Below are positions 1 through 8,274 of a stretch of DNA of 64,000 bases, one piece after another. Under the pieces are notes generated by a model. It searched no databases. It was not told the origin of the DNA and saw nothing but the letters and a program-made list of their open reading frames with translations. Each line of letters begins with the position of its first letter. The stretch's first letter is position 1. This stretch comes from an uncultured Aquimarina sp. Lineage in GTDB: Bacteria > Bacteroidota > Bacteroidia > Flavobacteriales > Flavobacteriaceae. Location: the NCBI GenBank assembly GCA_947496355.1, contig CANMCO010000005.1, forward strand, positions 248,001 through 312,000, read 5' to 3'. A program made the translations under genes and the position numbers.

Positions 1-1334
1 TGGGTATACAATAATCTGTTTTTCCAAAAAAAGCTTTCTGTATCTAAACTTGAAAAAGTAGCCTCACCAAAATTTCTTTGGAAATTAATTTGGTCTGATA
101 AATTTTCATAACTTAATGAGGATTCTATTTCTAATAATGATTTTGAAGAAATATTATAGTTCATCTTAATATCAAATCTTCCTTGTTCAGGTTTTTGAAC
201 GATTTCAGTTTTGTCTCGATATGATAAATTATCCTCTCCAGTAAAAAAAATATTTTCAAATGAGTTTTGAGATCGCAATTTATCTTTCACATAAAACACA
301 TTATATCTCATTTTAAATTTAGGACTCACTTTATGAATTAAATTATAATTGCCGGACCATTCATCATTTAATCGTATCCGTGCATCCCCAATTCTGGGTT
401 TAAAAAGTATTACGTTAATATTCTTTTTGCTGTAAAGATCTCTGTTTAAGATTTCTTCTAGTGTTAGATCAGAAGAAAAATAATCAAACGAAGATTTGTT
501 TAAACCTATGTTATTTAATGAAAATAATCCAAAGGATTTTACTTTTTTGGATACACCTAGTACTGTCGAAGACAAATCATAACGCAATTTATCCCCATAT
601 CCTAATCCTAATTCACCATTACCTGAATAATCTACCCTGCCTTTTTTCAATTTTAGATTTAAAGCTACGGTTTCTGAACTTTCTACCCCTTTTAGAAATA
701 AATTTTTAGAATAATTTTCTATTGCTTCTATCTTGTCAATAATATCTACAGATATATTTTTGGTACCTACTGAATAATTACTACCAAAAAGGTCATCTCC
801 ATCCAATTGCACTTCTTGCACTTTTTTCCCTCTATACTTTATAGATCCATTACCTAAAACCTTAATTCCTGGTATTTTTTTTAATAAATCCTCTACCTTT
901 TCTTCTGTGCCATCTTTATAAGCCTGAGGATTATAAACAACTGTATCTTTTTTTATCTTAAAAGGCCTTTTAGCAACAAGAATCACTTCTTCTAATTCTG
1001 TGCTTTTAGAAATCAAGGTGAAATCAAATTCATATGTTTTTCCTTTACGTGGTAATTTGACACTATCTTCTTGTTTTTGATATCCCAAAGCAGAAGATGA
1101 TAAATATAATGTATTGTCGTATTTTTCTTTTACCGTATAAAAAAAGTTACCTTCTTCATCAGAAGTGAAAAATTCTGAGATAGTAGAAATGTTTTTATCC
1201 TTTTTTACTAAAAAAGTGACTCCTGGAATTCTGTTCCCTTCTTCATTCTTAACAGAACCTGTTATTGTCTGGGAAATTAGACTATTTGTACAAAGAAAAA
1301 TCAATAAGAATGCTACTGATTTATTTTTAATCAT
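1..1334 (-). CDS. TonB-dependent receptor-like outer membrane protein, partial
   Basis: The frame is open from an ATG at 1334 to the left edge of the window, so about 445 N-terminal residues are seen and the C-terminus is missing. The N-terminus is a signal peptide ending near ISQ, followed by a CarboxypepD-reg-like beta-sandwich (QTITGSVKNEEG, then IPGVTFLV). Next comes a plug-like segment with ELEEVILVAKRP, then VEDLLKKIPGIKV and VQEVQLDGDDLFG, and then alternating barrel strands. This is the Bacteroidota family of outer membrane receptors with a regulatory domain that often lacks a classic TonB box. Its start overlaps the stop of the GLPGLI gene by one base (TAATG), so the two are probably translationally coupled. 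The substrate cannot be told from sequence. Confidence 0.85.
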   Translation of the reverse strand, partial: MIKNKSVAFLLIFLCTNSLISQTITGSVKNEEGNRIPGVTFLVKKDKNISTISEFFTSDEEGNFFYTVKEKYDNTLYLSSSALGYQKQEDSVKLPRKGKTYEFDFTLISKSTELEEVILVAKRPFKIKKDTVVYNPQAYKDGTEEKVEDLLKKIPGIKVLGNGSIKYRGKKVQEVQLDGDDLFGSNYSVGTKNISVDIIDKIEAIENYSKNLFLKGVESSETVALNLKLKKGRVDYSGNGELGLGYGDKLRYDLSSTVLGVSKKVKSFGLFSLNNIGLNKSSFDYFSSDLTLEEILNRDLYSKKNINVILFKPRIGDARIRLNDEWSGNYNLIHKVSPKFKMRYNVFYVKDKLRSQNSFENIFFTGEDNLSYRDKTEIVQKPEQGRFDIKMNYNISSKSLLEIESSLSYENLSDQINFQRNFGEATFSSLDTESFFWKNRLLYT

Positions 1335-2176
1335 TAATTAATTTTGTCTAGTTTTTCCAAAATTCCCTTTGGGATATCAATAAAATATCCTGTAAAAAAA
1401 TTTGGCAGATACGTTATAGCAGCATCGCTCTCATACCCTCTTTCTTTTGCCCATTTGGCCTTAATAGCTGCATTTGTTGCCAGTTTTTGTCTTTTAAAAT
1501 CCATCAATGCTAGTGAAGCGGTATCTTCATAGCTACAGTAATCCATTACTTTATGATTTGAAAAGAATTTTTTATGAAAACCAAACACCTGATCGCTATT
1601 TTTATTCTTTACACTAAGTAATTTCCATTGGCGACCGCTCTTATTTTCTGGATTAGCAAATACCATAACTTCTACAATCATACCAGGTAACCCATTTAAA
1701 CGAAAAGGACCAAACGAAATAGGCACTTCGGTTGTAAACCAAGCCTCATAATATCTACCATGAAGTTGTAAAGTTGCCTTTTGACAATTATATATATCTA
1801 TTTTTTTAGCATCATCTGTAAATTGCCAATCAAGTTTCTCCTTACCAAATTTATAAATGAATTCTTTTTGTTTGCCTTTGGTAAAAGGAACTCTTACAAA
1901 AACTTCATCTTTGGTCGAATACGAAAAACTAGAAAGCTTATCTGTGTTTTTCCTTTGAAATACAACCACCATAGCTCCTTCATTAGAATTTTTGTTTGTA
2001 TTATCTAATTGATCATCATCTTTTACCTTAAAAACAGCTTCATGTGCCTTAATAATAAGATCGGCATTACTGCTATTACCTAACATATCTTTAAAACTAT
2101 ATTCTAGAACGTACTCTTGACTATTAATCAAATTAAAAAAAAAGAAAAAAATAGCTGTACAAAAAAAGTATCGCAT
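1334..2176 (-). CDS. GLPGLI family protein
   Basis: A 280-residue exported protein with an N-terminal signal peptide ending near NSQ. It carries the family hallmark GPFRLNGLPGMIVEV near residues 155-170 and a long beta-rich body. GLPGLI proteins are restricted to Bacteroidota and have no established biochemical function; they are commonly encoded next to a TonB-type receptor with a carboxypeptidase-regulatory domain, exactly as here. The stop codon shares a base with the start of the receptor gene. Inferred role: periplasmic partner of that receptor, perhaps in uptake or handling of a peptide or metal ligand. Confidence 0.88.
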   Translation of the reverse strand: MRYFFCTAIFFFFFNLINSQEYVLEYSFKDMLGNSSNADLIIKAHEAVFKVKDDDQLDNTNKNSNEGAMVVVFQRKNTDKLSSFSYSTKDEVFVRVPFTKGKQKEFIYKFGKEKLDWQFTDDAKKIDIYNCQKATLQLHGRYYEAWFTTEVPISFGPFRLNGLPGMIVEVMVFANPENKSGRQWKLLSVKNKNSDQVFGFHKKFFSNHKVMDYCSYEDTASLALMDFKRQKLATNAAIKAKWAKERGYESDAAITYLPNFFTGYFIDIPKGILEKLDKIN

Positions 2177-2203
2177 AACTTTATATTTATTAATTAAATA
2201 AAT

Positions 2204-2235
2204 AAGGGCATAATCCCAAAAAGGATTATGCCCTT
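2204..2235 (-). terminator. Hairpin terminator after the small secreted protein gene
   Basis: A perfect 13-bp inverted repeat (AAGGGCATAATCC / GGATTATGCCCTT) with a six-base loop lies 15 bases past the stop of the minus-strand 66-residue gene. On the minus strand it is followed by an AT-rich tract rather than a pure T-run. It separates that gene from the GLPGLI operon. Confidence 0.6.
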
Positions 2236-2250
2236 GATAACAAAATTGAT

Positions 2251-2451
2251 CTATTTTTTCATAGACTCTATAGCAAGTGCTCTTGCATCAGCACAAGTTG
2301 AACCCCAGCCCCAACCTACTAATTCCCCATTTCCATCTCTAATTTCAACGGTACAACCGTATGCTTCATCAGAAATTTCAACAGTTTTTTCTACATTAGT
2401 AAAACTCATTAAGGTCCCGGCTACTAATAGCCCTAAAAATACTTTCTTCAT
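2251..2451 (-). CDS. Small secreted protein, unknown function
   Basis: A 66-residue ORF starting MKKVFLGLLVAGTLMSF, a clear Sec signal peptide cleaved near residue 20. The mature part of roughly 45 residues is acidic and contains two cysteines (YGCTVEI and GSTCADAR) that could form one disulphide, and a glycine/tryptophan patch GWGWGS. I do not recognise a named family. It has its own hairpin at the 3' end and lies upstream of the GLPGLI/receptor pair on the same strand. It may be an independently transcribed exported peptide. Confidence 0.65.
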   Translation of the reverse strand: MKKVFLGLLVAGTLMSFTNVEKTVEISDEAYGCTVEIRDGNGELVGWGWGSTCADARALAIESMKK

Positions 2452-2661
2452 TTATAAAAATTTAAAGATTAAACTAAAGGGCAATCTTAAGTATAAAGCA
2501 GATAGTAAAAGTTCTGGATCTGTATAAAGTTGAAGATTCAGGACTTATTTATCTCCTGCTGTCAAGAATTTATAATTGAAAGTTACAAATTTCAAGAATC
2601 TTCTTTTGTTTAGCATTTGATATTTAGCTAACTTCAAAGAATAATTATTAAACTTAAAACC

Positions 2662-2805
2662 ATGAAAAAAAGCATTTTAATTTTAGAAGGCGTGAAAATA
2701 ATTGATAAAAAAGCGCAAAGTAAGGTAAACGGAGGAAGATCAAGATGTGGTTGCGGACCTGCTTTCACTATCCCAGGAACTTGTCTATGCCTTATCTCGG
2801 TATAA
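2662..2805 (+). CDS. GG-leader natural-product precursor peptide (orphan)
   Basis: A 47-residue ORF. The first 25 residues are a lysine-rich leader ending in KVNGG, the double-glycine site used by C39-peptidase ABC exporters. The 22-residue core starts RSRCGCGP and has four cysteines in two close pairs (residues 29/31 and 41/43). Its layout matches the Bacteroidota class of bacteriocin-like or RiPP precursors. It is followed directly by a strong terminator, so it is a single-gene unit. No maturation enzyme or transporter lies beside it. The call rests on the leader form; the product is unknown. Confidence 0.6.
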   Translation: MKKSILILEGVKIIDKKAQSKVNGGRSRCGCGPAFTIPGTCLCLISV

Positions 2806-2815
2806 TATTGATGAA

Positions 2816-2870
2816 ATTGTGTCTGCTATGTGTGTAGCAAAAAAATATAGCAGACACAATACTTTTTTTT
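2816..2870 (+). terminator. Rho-independent terminator of the GG-leader peptide gene
   Basis: A perfect 14-bp inverted repeat (ATTGTGTCTGCTAT at 2816-2829, ATAGCAGACACAAT at 2847-2860) is followed by AC and eight T residues. It begins 11 bases past the peptide stop codon and supports that short ORF being a real transcription unit. Confidence 0.85.
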
Positions 2871-2883
2871 ACAAGAATATTCT

Positions 2884-4365
2884 CTATGAATATTGCTTCA
2901 CAATATCCTCAACCAGCTTTGCTGTTCTTTTATATTTCTCTTTAGCAAATAATCGTTTTGGCGGCGCAACTCTATCCTTACAATCCTTAAGAGAACATGA
3001 TTCACACGTTACCCCTACCTTGACTTTTGGGATTTTGGCATCATTAACAAAACTTATTTTTTTCTCTAGAGCAGGAGAGATTAAAAACCCTATTCCTATA
3101 CTACGATAGTAATCTTTTCTAAAAGGGTCCTTGGTTCCAGAAGTAAATACTAGATATTGTTGATCTGTATCTGCATAGTCAGAAATCTGAATATTAAATG
3201 CATAATCCAAGTCTTCTTTAGCAGTTCTCTGTAATGTTTTTATAGCCATCCAACGCCTACAATAATGTTCATTAACCTCATTAGCATGTGGTTGTTGTTG
3301 ATGAGTGATATGCAACTCTTTAACAAGATTAAACTTTTCTATACCTAGCTTATGCGTAAATCTAAGAAAGAACACATTCTGCATTCCAAAATCCTTTGGC
3401 AATATATTAGTTAAACGTTGGTAAAAAGATTCTGGAGAAGCATTATACATATTCATGATCTTATGAAAAGCTTCCTCAGAAAAACGTTTCATACTAAAAA
3501 GTTTTTTAAGATGATCTCTTAAATGATTTCTAGGTATAACAAGTGCGCCGGCAAAATAAGACGCATAAAAATTATGCAACACTTCTTCAAAATTATCGTA
3601 ACGTATCCATGAGAACGTATATGGCCTATCTGTAATTCCTAAATACTGATAACCCAATTCTTTGGCATAAATAAATGTTTTTTGAGCCTCGTCTACTCGA
3701 TCTGACAACAAAAGTGTTTTTGTAGTGGGTACAAAAACTGATCTTAAGTTATCGAGTTCTTCCTCTTTTGGAATACCTTTAGTATTTATTGTATATCCAT
3801 ATTCTTCTTTCAGAATTTCTTCTAGTTCTTCTGAAGATATTTCACCATTTAAATCTAATTGATATGAGTTTGCGCATTTCACAGCCTTATCTTCAAGATC
3901 TTTGAAAAAATTATTGTGTGCTTCCTGATAAGACCGCAAAGAAGCTAAATAAAACCCCTCACGACTCATATTGTAATGCTGTGCAATCTCAATTATCGTA
4001 CTAATAAATGCATTAACCTTTGATGGTGCATTGGCAATAATATCGATTAGATCACTTTGCTGAATCCCAAATAATTCAAGCGGAATCTCATCCAGTATTC
4101 CAGACTGCAAAATCTCACCAATCGGAGCCAGATTCTTATCCAATTTAAGAGACACCAAACTATCATAAGGCACATCTAATGTCTCTGCAAGTTTGATAAT
4201 TTTATCTGTTTTAGGGTACTTTTTCCCCTTTTCTATTTCATTTAAATACGACTTAGAAAGCCCACACAACTTGGATAATCCAAAAAGCGACAAATCCTTT
4301 TCTGATCGTATCTGCTTGATTTTCAAACCAAAAATCAATCTAATATATTCTTCTGCTATTGCCAT
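2884..4365 (-). CDS. ScfR/RamB-like XRE transcriptional regulator
   Basis: A 493-residue protein from the internal ATG at 4365 (MAIAEEYIRLIFG). An upstream ATG at 4419 would start inside the intergenic palindrome region and adds an unlikely hydrophobic tail. Residues about 9-70 are an XRE helix-turn-helix (LSKLCGLSKSYLNEIEKGKK). The long remainder matches the short-chain fatty acyl regulator architecture (DUF955-like centre plus DUF2083). Near the C-terminus is a cysteine cluster, CESCSLKDC; related mycobacterial PrpR has been reported to hold an iron-sulphur cluster at conserved cysteines. Family members (RamB, PrpR) control glyoxylate or methylcitrate cycle genes. Its divergence from malate synthase fits that role. 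Confidence 0.85.
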   Translation of the reverse strand: MAIAEEYIRLIFGLKIKQIRSEKDLSLFGLSKLCGLSKSYLNEIEKGKKYPKTDKIIKLAETLDVPYDSLVSLKLDKNLAPIGEILQSGILDEIPLELFGIQQSDLIDIIANAPSKVNAFISTIIEIAQHYNMSREGFYLASLRSYQEAHNNFFKDLEDKAVKCANSYQLDLNGEISSEELEEILKEEYGYTINTKGIPKEEELDNLRSVFVPTTKTLLLSDRVDEAQKTFIYAKELGYQYLGITDRPYTFSWIRYDNFEEVLHNFYASYFAGALVIPRNHLRDHLKKLFSMKRFSEEAFHKIMNMYNASPESFYQRLTNILPKDFGMQNVFFLRFTHKLGIEKFNLVKELHITHQQQPHANEVNEHYCRRWMAIKTLQRTAKEDLDYAFNIQISDYADTDQQYLVFTSGTKDPFRKDYYRSIGIGFLISPALEKKISFVNDAKIPKVKVGVTCESCSLKDCKDRVAPPKRLFAKEKYKRTAKLVEDIVKQYS

Positions 4366-4421
4366 AAGATCAAAAGTAATACTTTTTGCGTAATTCCCGA
4401 AAAAAGAAAAAATCCACATTT

Positions 4422-4435
4422 AGCGAACGTTCGCT
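4422..4435. promoter_or_regulatory. Palindromic operator candidate between scfR-like gene and aceB
   Basis: The perfect 14-bp palindrome AGCGAACGTTCGCT is strikingly GC-rich against an AT-rich intergenic background. It lies 52 bases upstream of the aceB ATG and 57 bases upstream of the regulator ATG. A site there could serve both divergent promoters. That the regulator binds it is inference. Confidence 0.55.
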
Positions 4436-4486
4436 TGTTTTATAAAAAACTTTTTTATAATATTGTTCACTCAAAACGATATAGTT

Positions 4487-6085
4487 ATGGAAACACAGAC
4501 AAATCTTAGTCAGAAAATCAGCTTCACTAAAGAAGTTAGAAATTACCATCCAGAAATCTTAACCGATGGTGCACTGACCTTTTTAGAAGCTTTGCAAGAT
4601 CGTTTTAATGAAAGACGATTAACACTTTTGAAAAACCGTGAGTGTCAACAGCAGTTGTTTGATCTGGGAACGTATCCTTCATTTCCAGAAAACACAAAAG
4701 AAATTCGCAACAGCGAATGGTCAGCTGCTCCAATTCCTGAAGACCTACAAGATCGTAGAGTCGAGATTACAGGTCCTGTGGATAGAAAAATGGTTATTAA
4801 CGCTCTAAATTCTGGAGCCAAAACGTTCATGGCCGATTTCGAAGACAGTAATGCTCCACTTTGGGAAAACTGCCTACAAGGGCAACAAAATCTAAAAGAT
4901 GCCGTCAATAAAACTATTTCGTTCTATAATCCAAAAAGAGATAAAACCTATCAATTAAAGGAAAGAACTGCCACATTAATTGTACGCCCAAGAGGACTAC
5001 ACCTTAATGAAAAACATCTTTTGATAAAGGATCAGGAAATGAGTGCTTCTTTATTTGATTTTGCATTATATCTATTTCATAATAATGAGCAATTAAAAGA
5101 AAATGGAACCGGAGCATATTATTACATACCAAAACTAGAGCACTTTACAGAAGCAATCTGGTGGAATGATGTAATCGATTTCTCTGAAGAGTATTTAGGC
5201 ATAGAGCAAGGATCTGTAAAGGTTACTGTTCTTGTAGAAACCATTACGGCCAGTTTCCAACTTGATGAGATAATTTATGCTTTAAAAGATCATATTGTTG
5301 GGCTTAACTGCGGAAGATGGGATTACATCTTCAGTTATATCAAAAAATTAAGAAACCACAATGGTTTTGTCGTACCAGATCGTGCTCAGGTAACAATGAC
5401 CAGCCCATTTATGGATGCATATAGCAAATTAGTAATCCAAAGATGCCATAAAAGAAATATTTTGGCTATTGGAGGAATGGCTGCTCAAATTCCGATCAAG
5501 GATGATGAAGAGAAGAATGCAGTTGCATTTGCCAAAGTAAAAGCAGATAAGGAACGTGAAGTAAAAAATGGTCATGATGGTACATGGGTTGCACATCCAG
5601 GGCTAGTACGATTGGCAATGAATGTTTTTGATGAACACATGCCTACTTCTAACCAAATGGATGTAAAGAGAAATGATGTAGTTGTTACAGAAGCTGATCT
5701 TTTAGCAATCCCAGAAGGCAGTATAACCGAAAAAGGGATCCAGGAAAACATAAATGTAGGAATTCATTATATCGCCAATTGGCTTAGCGGAAACGGTGCA
5801 GTAGCATTGTATAATCTTATGGAAGATGCTGCTACGGCAGAAATAAGCCGAACTCAATTATGGCAATGGTTAAAAAATGAAGTAACTCTTGAGGACGAAA
5901 GGACTTTGGATCGAACATTATTTGATATCCTATTTGAGAACGAATTAAGAGTAATTAAAGAACAAGTTGGAGATCAGCTTTATGAAACTGAAAATTATCA
6001 GAATGCAATTTCAATTTTCAAAGAATTAATAATCTCTAATGAGTTTGAAGAATTCCTTACTACAAGAGCATATCAATATTTATAA
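4487..6085 (+). CDS. aceB: Malate synthase A
   Basis: Condenses glyoxylate with acetyl-CoA to malate in the glyoxylate shunt, in the cytoplasm. From the ATG at 4487 it is 532 residues, the usual length for isoform A; a TTG eight codons upstream is in frame but unnecessary. Family signatures seen: FMADFEDSNAPLWEN, LIVRPRGLHLNEKH with the catalytic arginine, LVETITASFQLDEI, GRWDYIFS, and GGMAAQIPIKDDEE followed by NGHDGTWVAHPG. The C-terminal LMEDAATAEISR holds the catalytic aspartate region. It is divergent from an acyl-CoA-type regulator. Isocitrate lyase, its usual partner, is not intact downstream. Confidence 0.97.
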   Translation: METQTNLSQKISFTKEVRNYHPEILTDGALTFLEALQDRFNERRLTLLKNRECQQQLFDLGTYPSFPENTKEIRNSEWSAAPIPEDLQDRRVEITGPVDRKMVINALNSGAKTFMADFEDSNAPLWENCLQGQQNLKDAVNKTISFYNPKRDKTYQLKERTATLIVRPRGLHLNEKHLLIKDQEMSASLFDFALYLFHNNEQLKENGTGAYYYIPKLEHFTEAIWWNDVIDFSEEYLGIEQGSVKVTVLVETITASFQLDEIIYALKDHIVGLNCGRWDYIFSYIKKLRNHNGFVVPDRAQVTMTSPFMDAYSKLVIQRCHKRNILAIGGMAAQIPIKDDEEKNAVAFAKVKADKEREVKNGHDGTWVAHPGLVRLAMNVFDEHMPTSNQMDVKRNDVVVTEADLLAIPEGSITEKGIQENINVGIHYIANWLSGNGAVALYNLMEDAATAEISRTQLWQWLKNEVTLEDERTLDRTLFDILFENELRVIKEQVGDQLYETENYQNAISIFKELIISNEFEEFLTTRAYQYL

Positions 6086-6087
6086 AG

Positions 6088-6156
6088 AAAGATCTTGTTG
6101 CTGGATTAGTTACATTAACAGGTAATCTAGCGGTACAACAAGTCGAACAATTCTAA
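6088..6156 (+). pseudogene. Possible remnant: C-terminal tail of isocitrate lyase
   Basis: Immediately after the aceB stop, in another frame, 22 codons read KDLVAGLVTLTG then NLAVQQVEQF and a TAA. There is no start codon. The ending resembles isocitrate lyase C-termini, which in enterobacteria read TALTGSTEEDQF from memory. aceA normally follows aceB in this operon. The simplest reading is an internal deletion that removed nearly all of aceA and left its last codons before the operon terminator. The similarity is short and from memory, so this is tentative. Confidence 0.35.
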
Positions 6157-6182
6157 TTTTTTCCGATTTTACAATTGTGCTC

Positions 6183-6218
6183 AAAAACGGCGTCTACTTA
6201 ATGTAGGTGTCGTTTTTT
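6183..6218 (+). terminator. Terminator of the aceB operon
   Basis: A hairpin with arms AACGGCGTCTAC and GTAGGTGTCGTT, fully paired if G-U pairs are allowed, loop TTAAT, followed by six T residues. It lies between aceB and the convergent dipeptidase gene and may work in both directions because the left arm is preceded by five A residues. Confidence 0.75.
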
Positions 6219-6226
6219 CTTTGATA

Positions 6227-6979
6227 CTATTCACATTTCCATCTAAAATCTGATATCTTATACTTGGTAGTGCTTTTAAAATTATAATGCCACCACTCTG
6301 TTCTTATGGTCTTAAAACCGTATTTTTCCATGGTACTTCGTAATAATTTACGATTCTCTAGCACTTCTTTTGATAATGCAGTATAAGAATGGTGTGCTTT
6401 TTTTCCAAAATAGTCAAAATCTGTACCCATATCGACTGATCCACCACCAGATCTCACCAGAGTAATATCAACCGCTGCTCCCTTATTATGAATAGATCCT
6501 CCTTTGGGATCTGCAACATAGCCTGGGTTAGGGAAAATCTTCCACATTTTTTTCTGAACACTGTGTGGGCGGTAGCAATCAAAGAGTTTTATTCTGTAAC
6601 CTTGCTTAAGTAAAGCTTTGTTTGCTTCTATAAGTGATTTTGCAACTTCCTCTCTAACAAAACACTTTGCACAGGAATACACTTTTTCCTTCAGAAAATT
6701 ATCTTTGGTTGCATATTTCATATCCAATACAAAATCATCTGATAACTCCTGAATATTTACAAAATCAACGTCTTGTGTATTACTTTTTATATTGCTGTAA
6801 CCAGAAAGACGTTCTATAGAATCCTTCTTTTTATATAACCTTTGCTCTACTTTTTCTCCTCTTAATTTTAATGCTTTTGATCGCTCCAAAAGTGCCATTG
6901 TACGGCTTTCGGGAACCACCTCTGCATTAGTACAGGAAAAAAATACTGTAGAAAAAATCAATAGTAATAGTTTTTTCAT
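6227..6979 (-). CDS. VanX/DdpX-type D-Ala-D-Ala dipeptidase lipoprotein (peptidase M15D)
   Basis: A 250-residue zinc dipeptidase that hydrolyses D-alanyl-D-alanine. The N-terminus is a lipoprotein signal with lipobox cysteine near residue 16 (FFSC). The catalytic domain spans about residues 75-240: YRPHS with the transition-state arginine, zinc ligands in SIHNKGAAVD (His164, Asp171), and EWWHY with the general base Glu228 and zinc ligand His231. Being a lipoprotein, it probably acts in the periplasm on peptidoglycan-derived dipeptide as a nutrient or in wall recycling. No vanHA or resistance genes are nearby, so it is not evidence for glycopeptide resistance. Confidence 0.9.
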   Translation of the reverse strand: MKKLLLLIFSTVFFSCTNAEVVPESRTMALLERSKALKLRGEKVEQRLYKKKDSIERLSGYSNIKSNTQDVDFVNIQELSDDFVLDMKYATKDNFLKEKVYSCAKCFVREEVAKSLIEANKALLKQGYRIKLFDCYRPHSVQKKMWKIFPNPGYVADPKGGSIHNKGAAVDITLVRSGGGSVDMGTDFDYFGKKAHHSYTALSKEVLENRKLLRSTMEKYGFKTIRTEWWHYNFKSTTKYKISDFRWKCE

Positions 6980-7092
6980 AATCTCACCTTTCTTTGTTTA
7001 TTCCAATTATAAATATATCAGAATTTTAAAACTAATCTTCCCTCAAAAACTATGTTTCTATACCTCCTGATATCTTTTAAAGATACTTAATA

Positions 7093-7638
7093 TTACTTGT
7101 ACTCTTCTTTTACACTTCCACAAATAAGCATTTCCTTTCCAAAATATGGATTTCTTATTTCTTCAGAATCTGATAACCAATACCCCCCTTTTCCATCAAA
7201 AGCCATAGGACAATACTGTTTAAACACCTTTCCTGATGTGATTTTTGATTTACTTACTCTTTTTACGACCTCATCGGTCATCGTAACAAAAAAATCTCTT
7301 TGTTTCTTGATATCCTTTGTAAGAGCAATCAACTTTGATGTCGCTTTTAATTGCTTATCATCTTCAGAATCATCAAGAATACCTTCTAGTTTCTTTGACC
7401 CTGATCTTACTGCGTCATTATTTGAATTAACCAAACCTGCTTTAACATTAAGATATGCCTTATAAATCTCTTGGACTTTTTTTTCAGAAAACACAACCTT
7501 TGATTTTGAATCTGTCTTATTAAGATCGACTATTTTGTTTTCTATATTGGATTCTAAATTTTTATCTTTTTTACAAGATATGGCGATCATTATCAATACA
7601 ACTGATAGTGCCATAAAAGACCTTCCTATTATCTTCAA
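7093..7638 (-). CDS. DUF3347 lipoprotein
   Basis: A 181-residue lipoprotein. The ORF starts at TTG (7638), which gives a complete signal MKIIGRSFMALSVVLIMIAISC; the next ATG (7614) would leave a shortened signal without basic residues. Residues about 55-175 are a DUF3347 domain, with the terminal motif YCPMAFDGKGGYWLSD and NPYFGKEMLICG. This domain is found as a C-terminal extension of CusB-type copper efflux adaptors and as free lipoproteins. A periplasmic metal-related role is plausible but there is no efflux pump beside it. Confidence 0.82.
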   Translation of the reverse strand: MKIIGRSFMALSVVLIMIAISCKKDKNLESNIENKIVDLNKTDSKSKVVFSEKKVQEIYKAYLNVKAGLVNSNNDAVRSGSKKLEGILDDSEDDKQLKATSKLIALTKDIKKQRDFFVTMTDEVVKRVSKSKITSGKVFKQYCPMAFDGKGGYWLSDSEEIRNPYFGKEMLICGSVKEEYK

Positions 7639-7782
7639 AACATTTTAATTTTAAAATTACACTTCAAAAAAAGCAAATCTACTGTATATATAAAACAATT
7701 ACTAGGAGTGTTTTTCCTTTTTAAAATATTTTTTAACAAAACTATACCACTCTAAATAGGCTTCTTTTCTAAATATTTTAGA

Positions 7783-7790
7783 TATTTTTG
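7783..7790 (+). promoter_or_regulatory. Bacteroidota -7 box upstream of the GAF gene
   Basis: TATTTTTG fits the TAnnTTTG consensus and lies 17 bases before the ATG at 7808. No convincing -33 TTTG element is visible at the usual spacing. Confidence 0.4.
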
Positions 7791-7807
7791 CCCGAAAAAT
7801 TGTTGGA

Positions 7808-8263
7808 ATGCTATTAGAAAGTTTGAAACCCGAAGTAACGGGTATACTTAAAAATGAAGATTTATCTATCACAGAAAGACTTCATATGGTTTGTCAACTC
7901 CTAAAGAATAATGTAGAACATTATGATTGGGTGGGTTTTTATTTCAAAAATGGCGATAAAGAAGAATTAAAACTGCGCACCTATTCAGGGATAGAAACTG
8001 ACCATGAAATTATTCCGTTCGGAAAAGGAATTTGCGGTCAGGTGGCTATTTCTAATGAAAATTTTGTTGTTCCCGATGTACAGGCTCAAGATAATTACTT
8101 GTCTTGTAGTATTAATGTGAAATCAGAGATTGTGATACCATTGTTTAAAAATGGTGAAAATATAGGGCAAATAGATATTGATTCTGATACTCCAGATCCT
8201 TTTAGCGAAAAAGACGAAAGGTTTTTAGAGTTCGTGAATCTAGAAGTGGCCAAAATCCTATAA
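7808..8263 (+). CDS. msrC: GAF-domain protein, probable free methionine-(R)-sulfoxide reductase
   Basis: A 151-residue protein made of a single GAF domain. Compared with fRMsr enzymes it keeps the FGKGICGQVA cysteine (Cys76) and the YLSC cysteine (Cys100) followed by KSEIVIPLF, the pattern of the catalytic and resolving residues; WVGFYF at 41-46 and IGQIDIDS at 119-126 line the pocket. The reaction would be reduction of free L-methionine-R-sulfoxide with thioredoxin. It stands alone with its own -7 box and runs convergent to galT with 11 bases between stops. A purely sensory GAF protein is the alternative. Confidence 0.8.
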   Translation: MLLESLKPEVTGILKNEDLSITERLHMVCQLLKNNVEHYDWVGFYFKNGDKEELKLRTYSGIETDHEIIPFGKGICGQVAISNENFVVPDVQAQDNYLSCSINVKSEIVIPLFKNGENIGQIDIDSDTPDPFSEKDERFLEFVNLEVAKIL

Positions 8264-8274
8264 TCAAGAAGACA

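Noticed and set aside
461..709. 82-codon plus-strand ORF
   Set aside because: It lies antisense inside the receptor gene; its translation is low in complexity and has no domain features.
4384..4396. TTTGCGTAA-like word as a RamB site
   Set aside because: It resembles the actinobacterial motif only loosely, and such words are common in AT-rich DNA; the nearby perfect palindrome is a better candidate.
4366..4419. Upstream ATG extension of the ScfR-like regulator
   Set aside because: It adds 18 residues that would run into the divergent promoter region and are not part of the helix-turn-helix domain.
6227..6979. Glycopeptide resistance (vanX)
   Set aside because: No vanH, vanA or sensor genes are nearby and the protein is a lipoprotein, so a nutritional or wall-recycling role is more likely.
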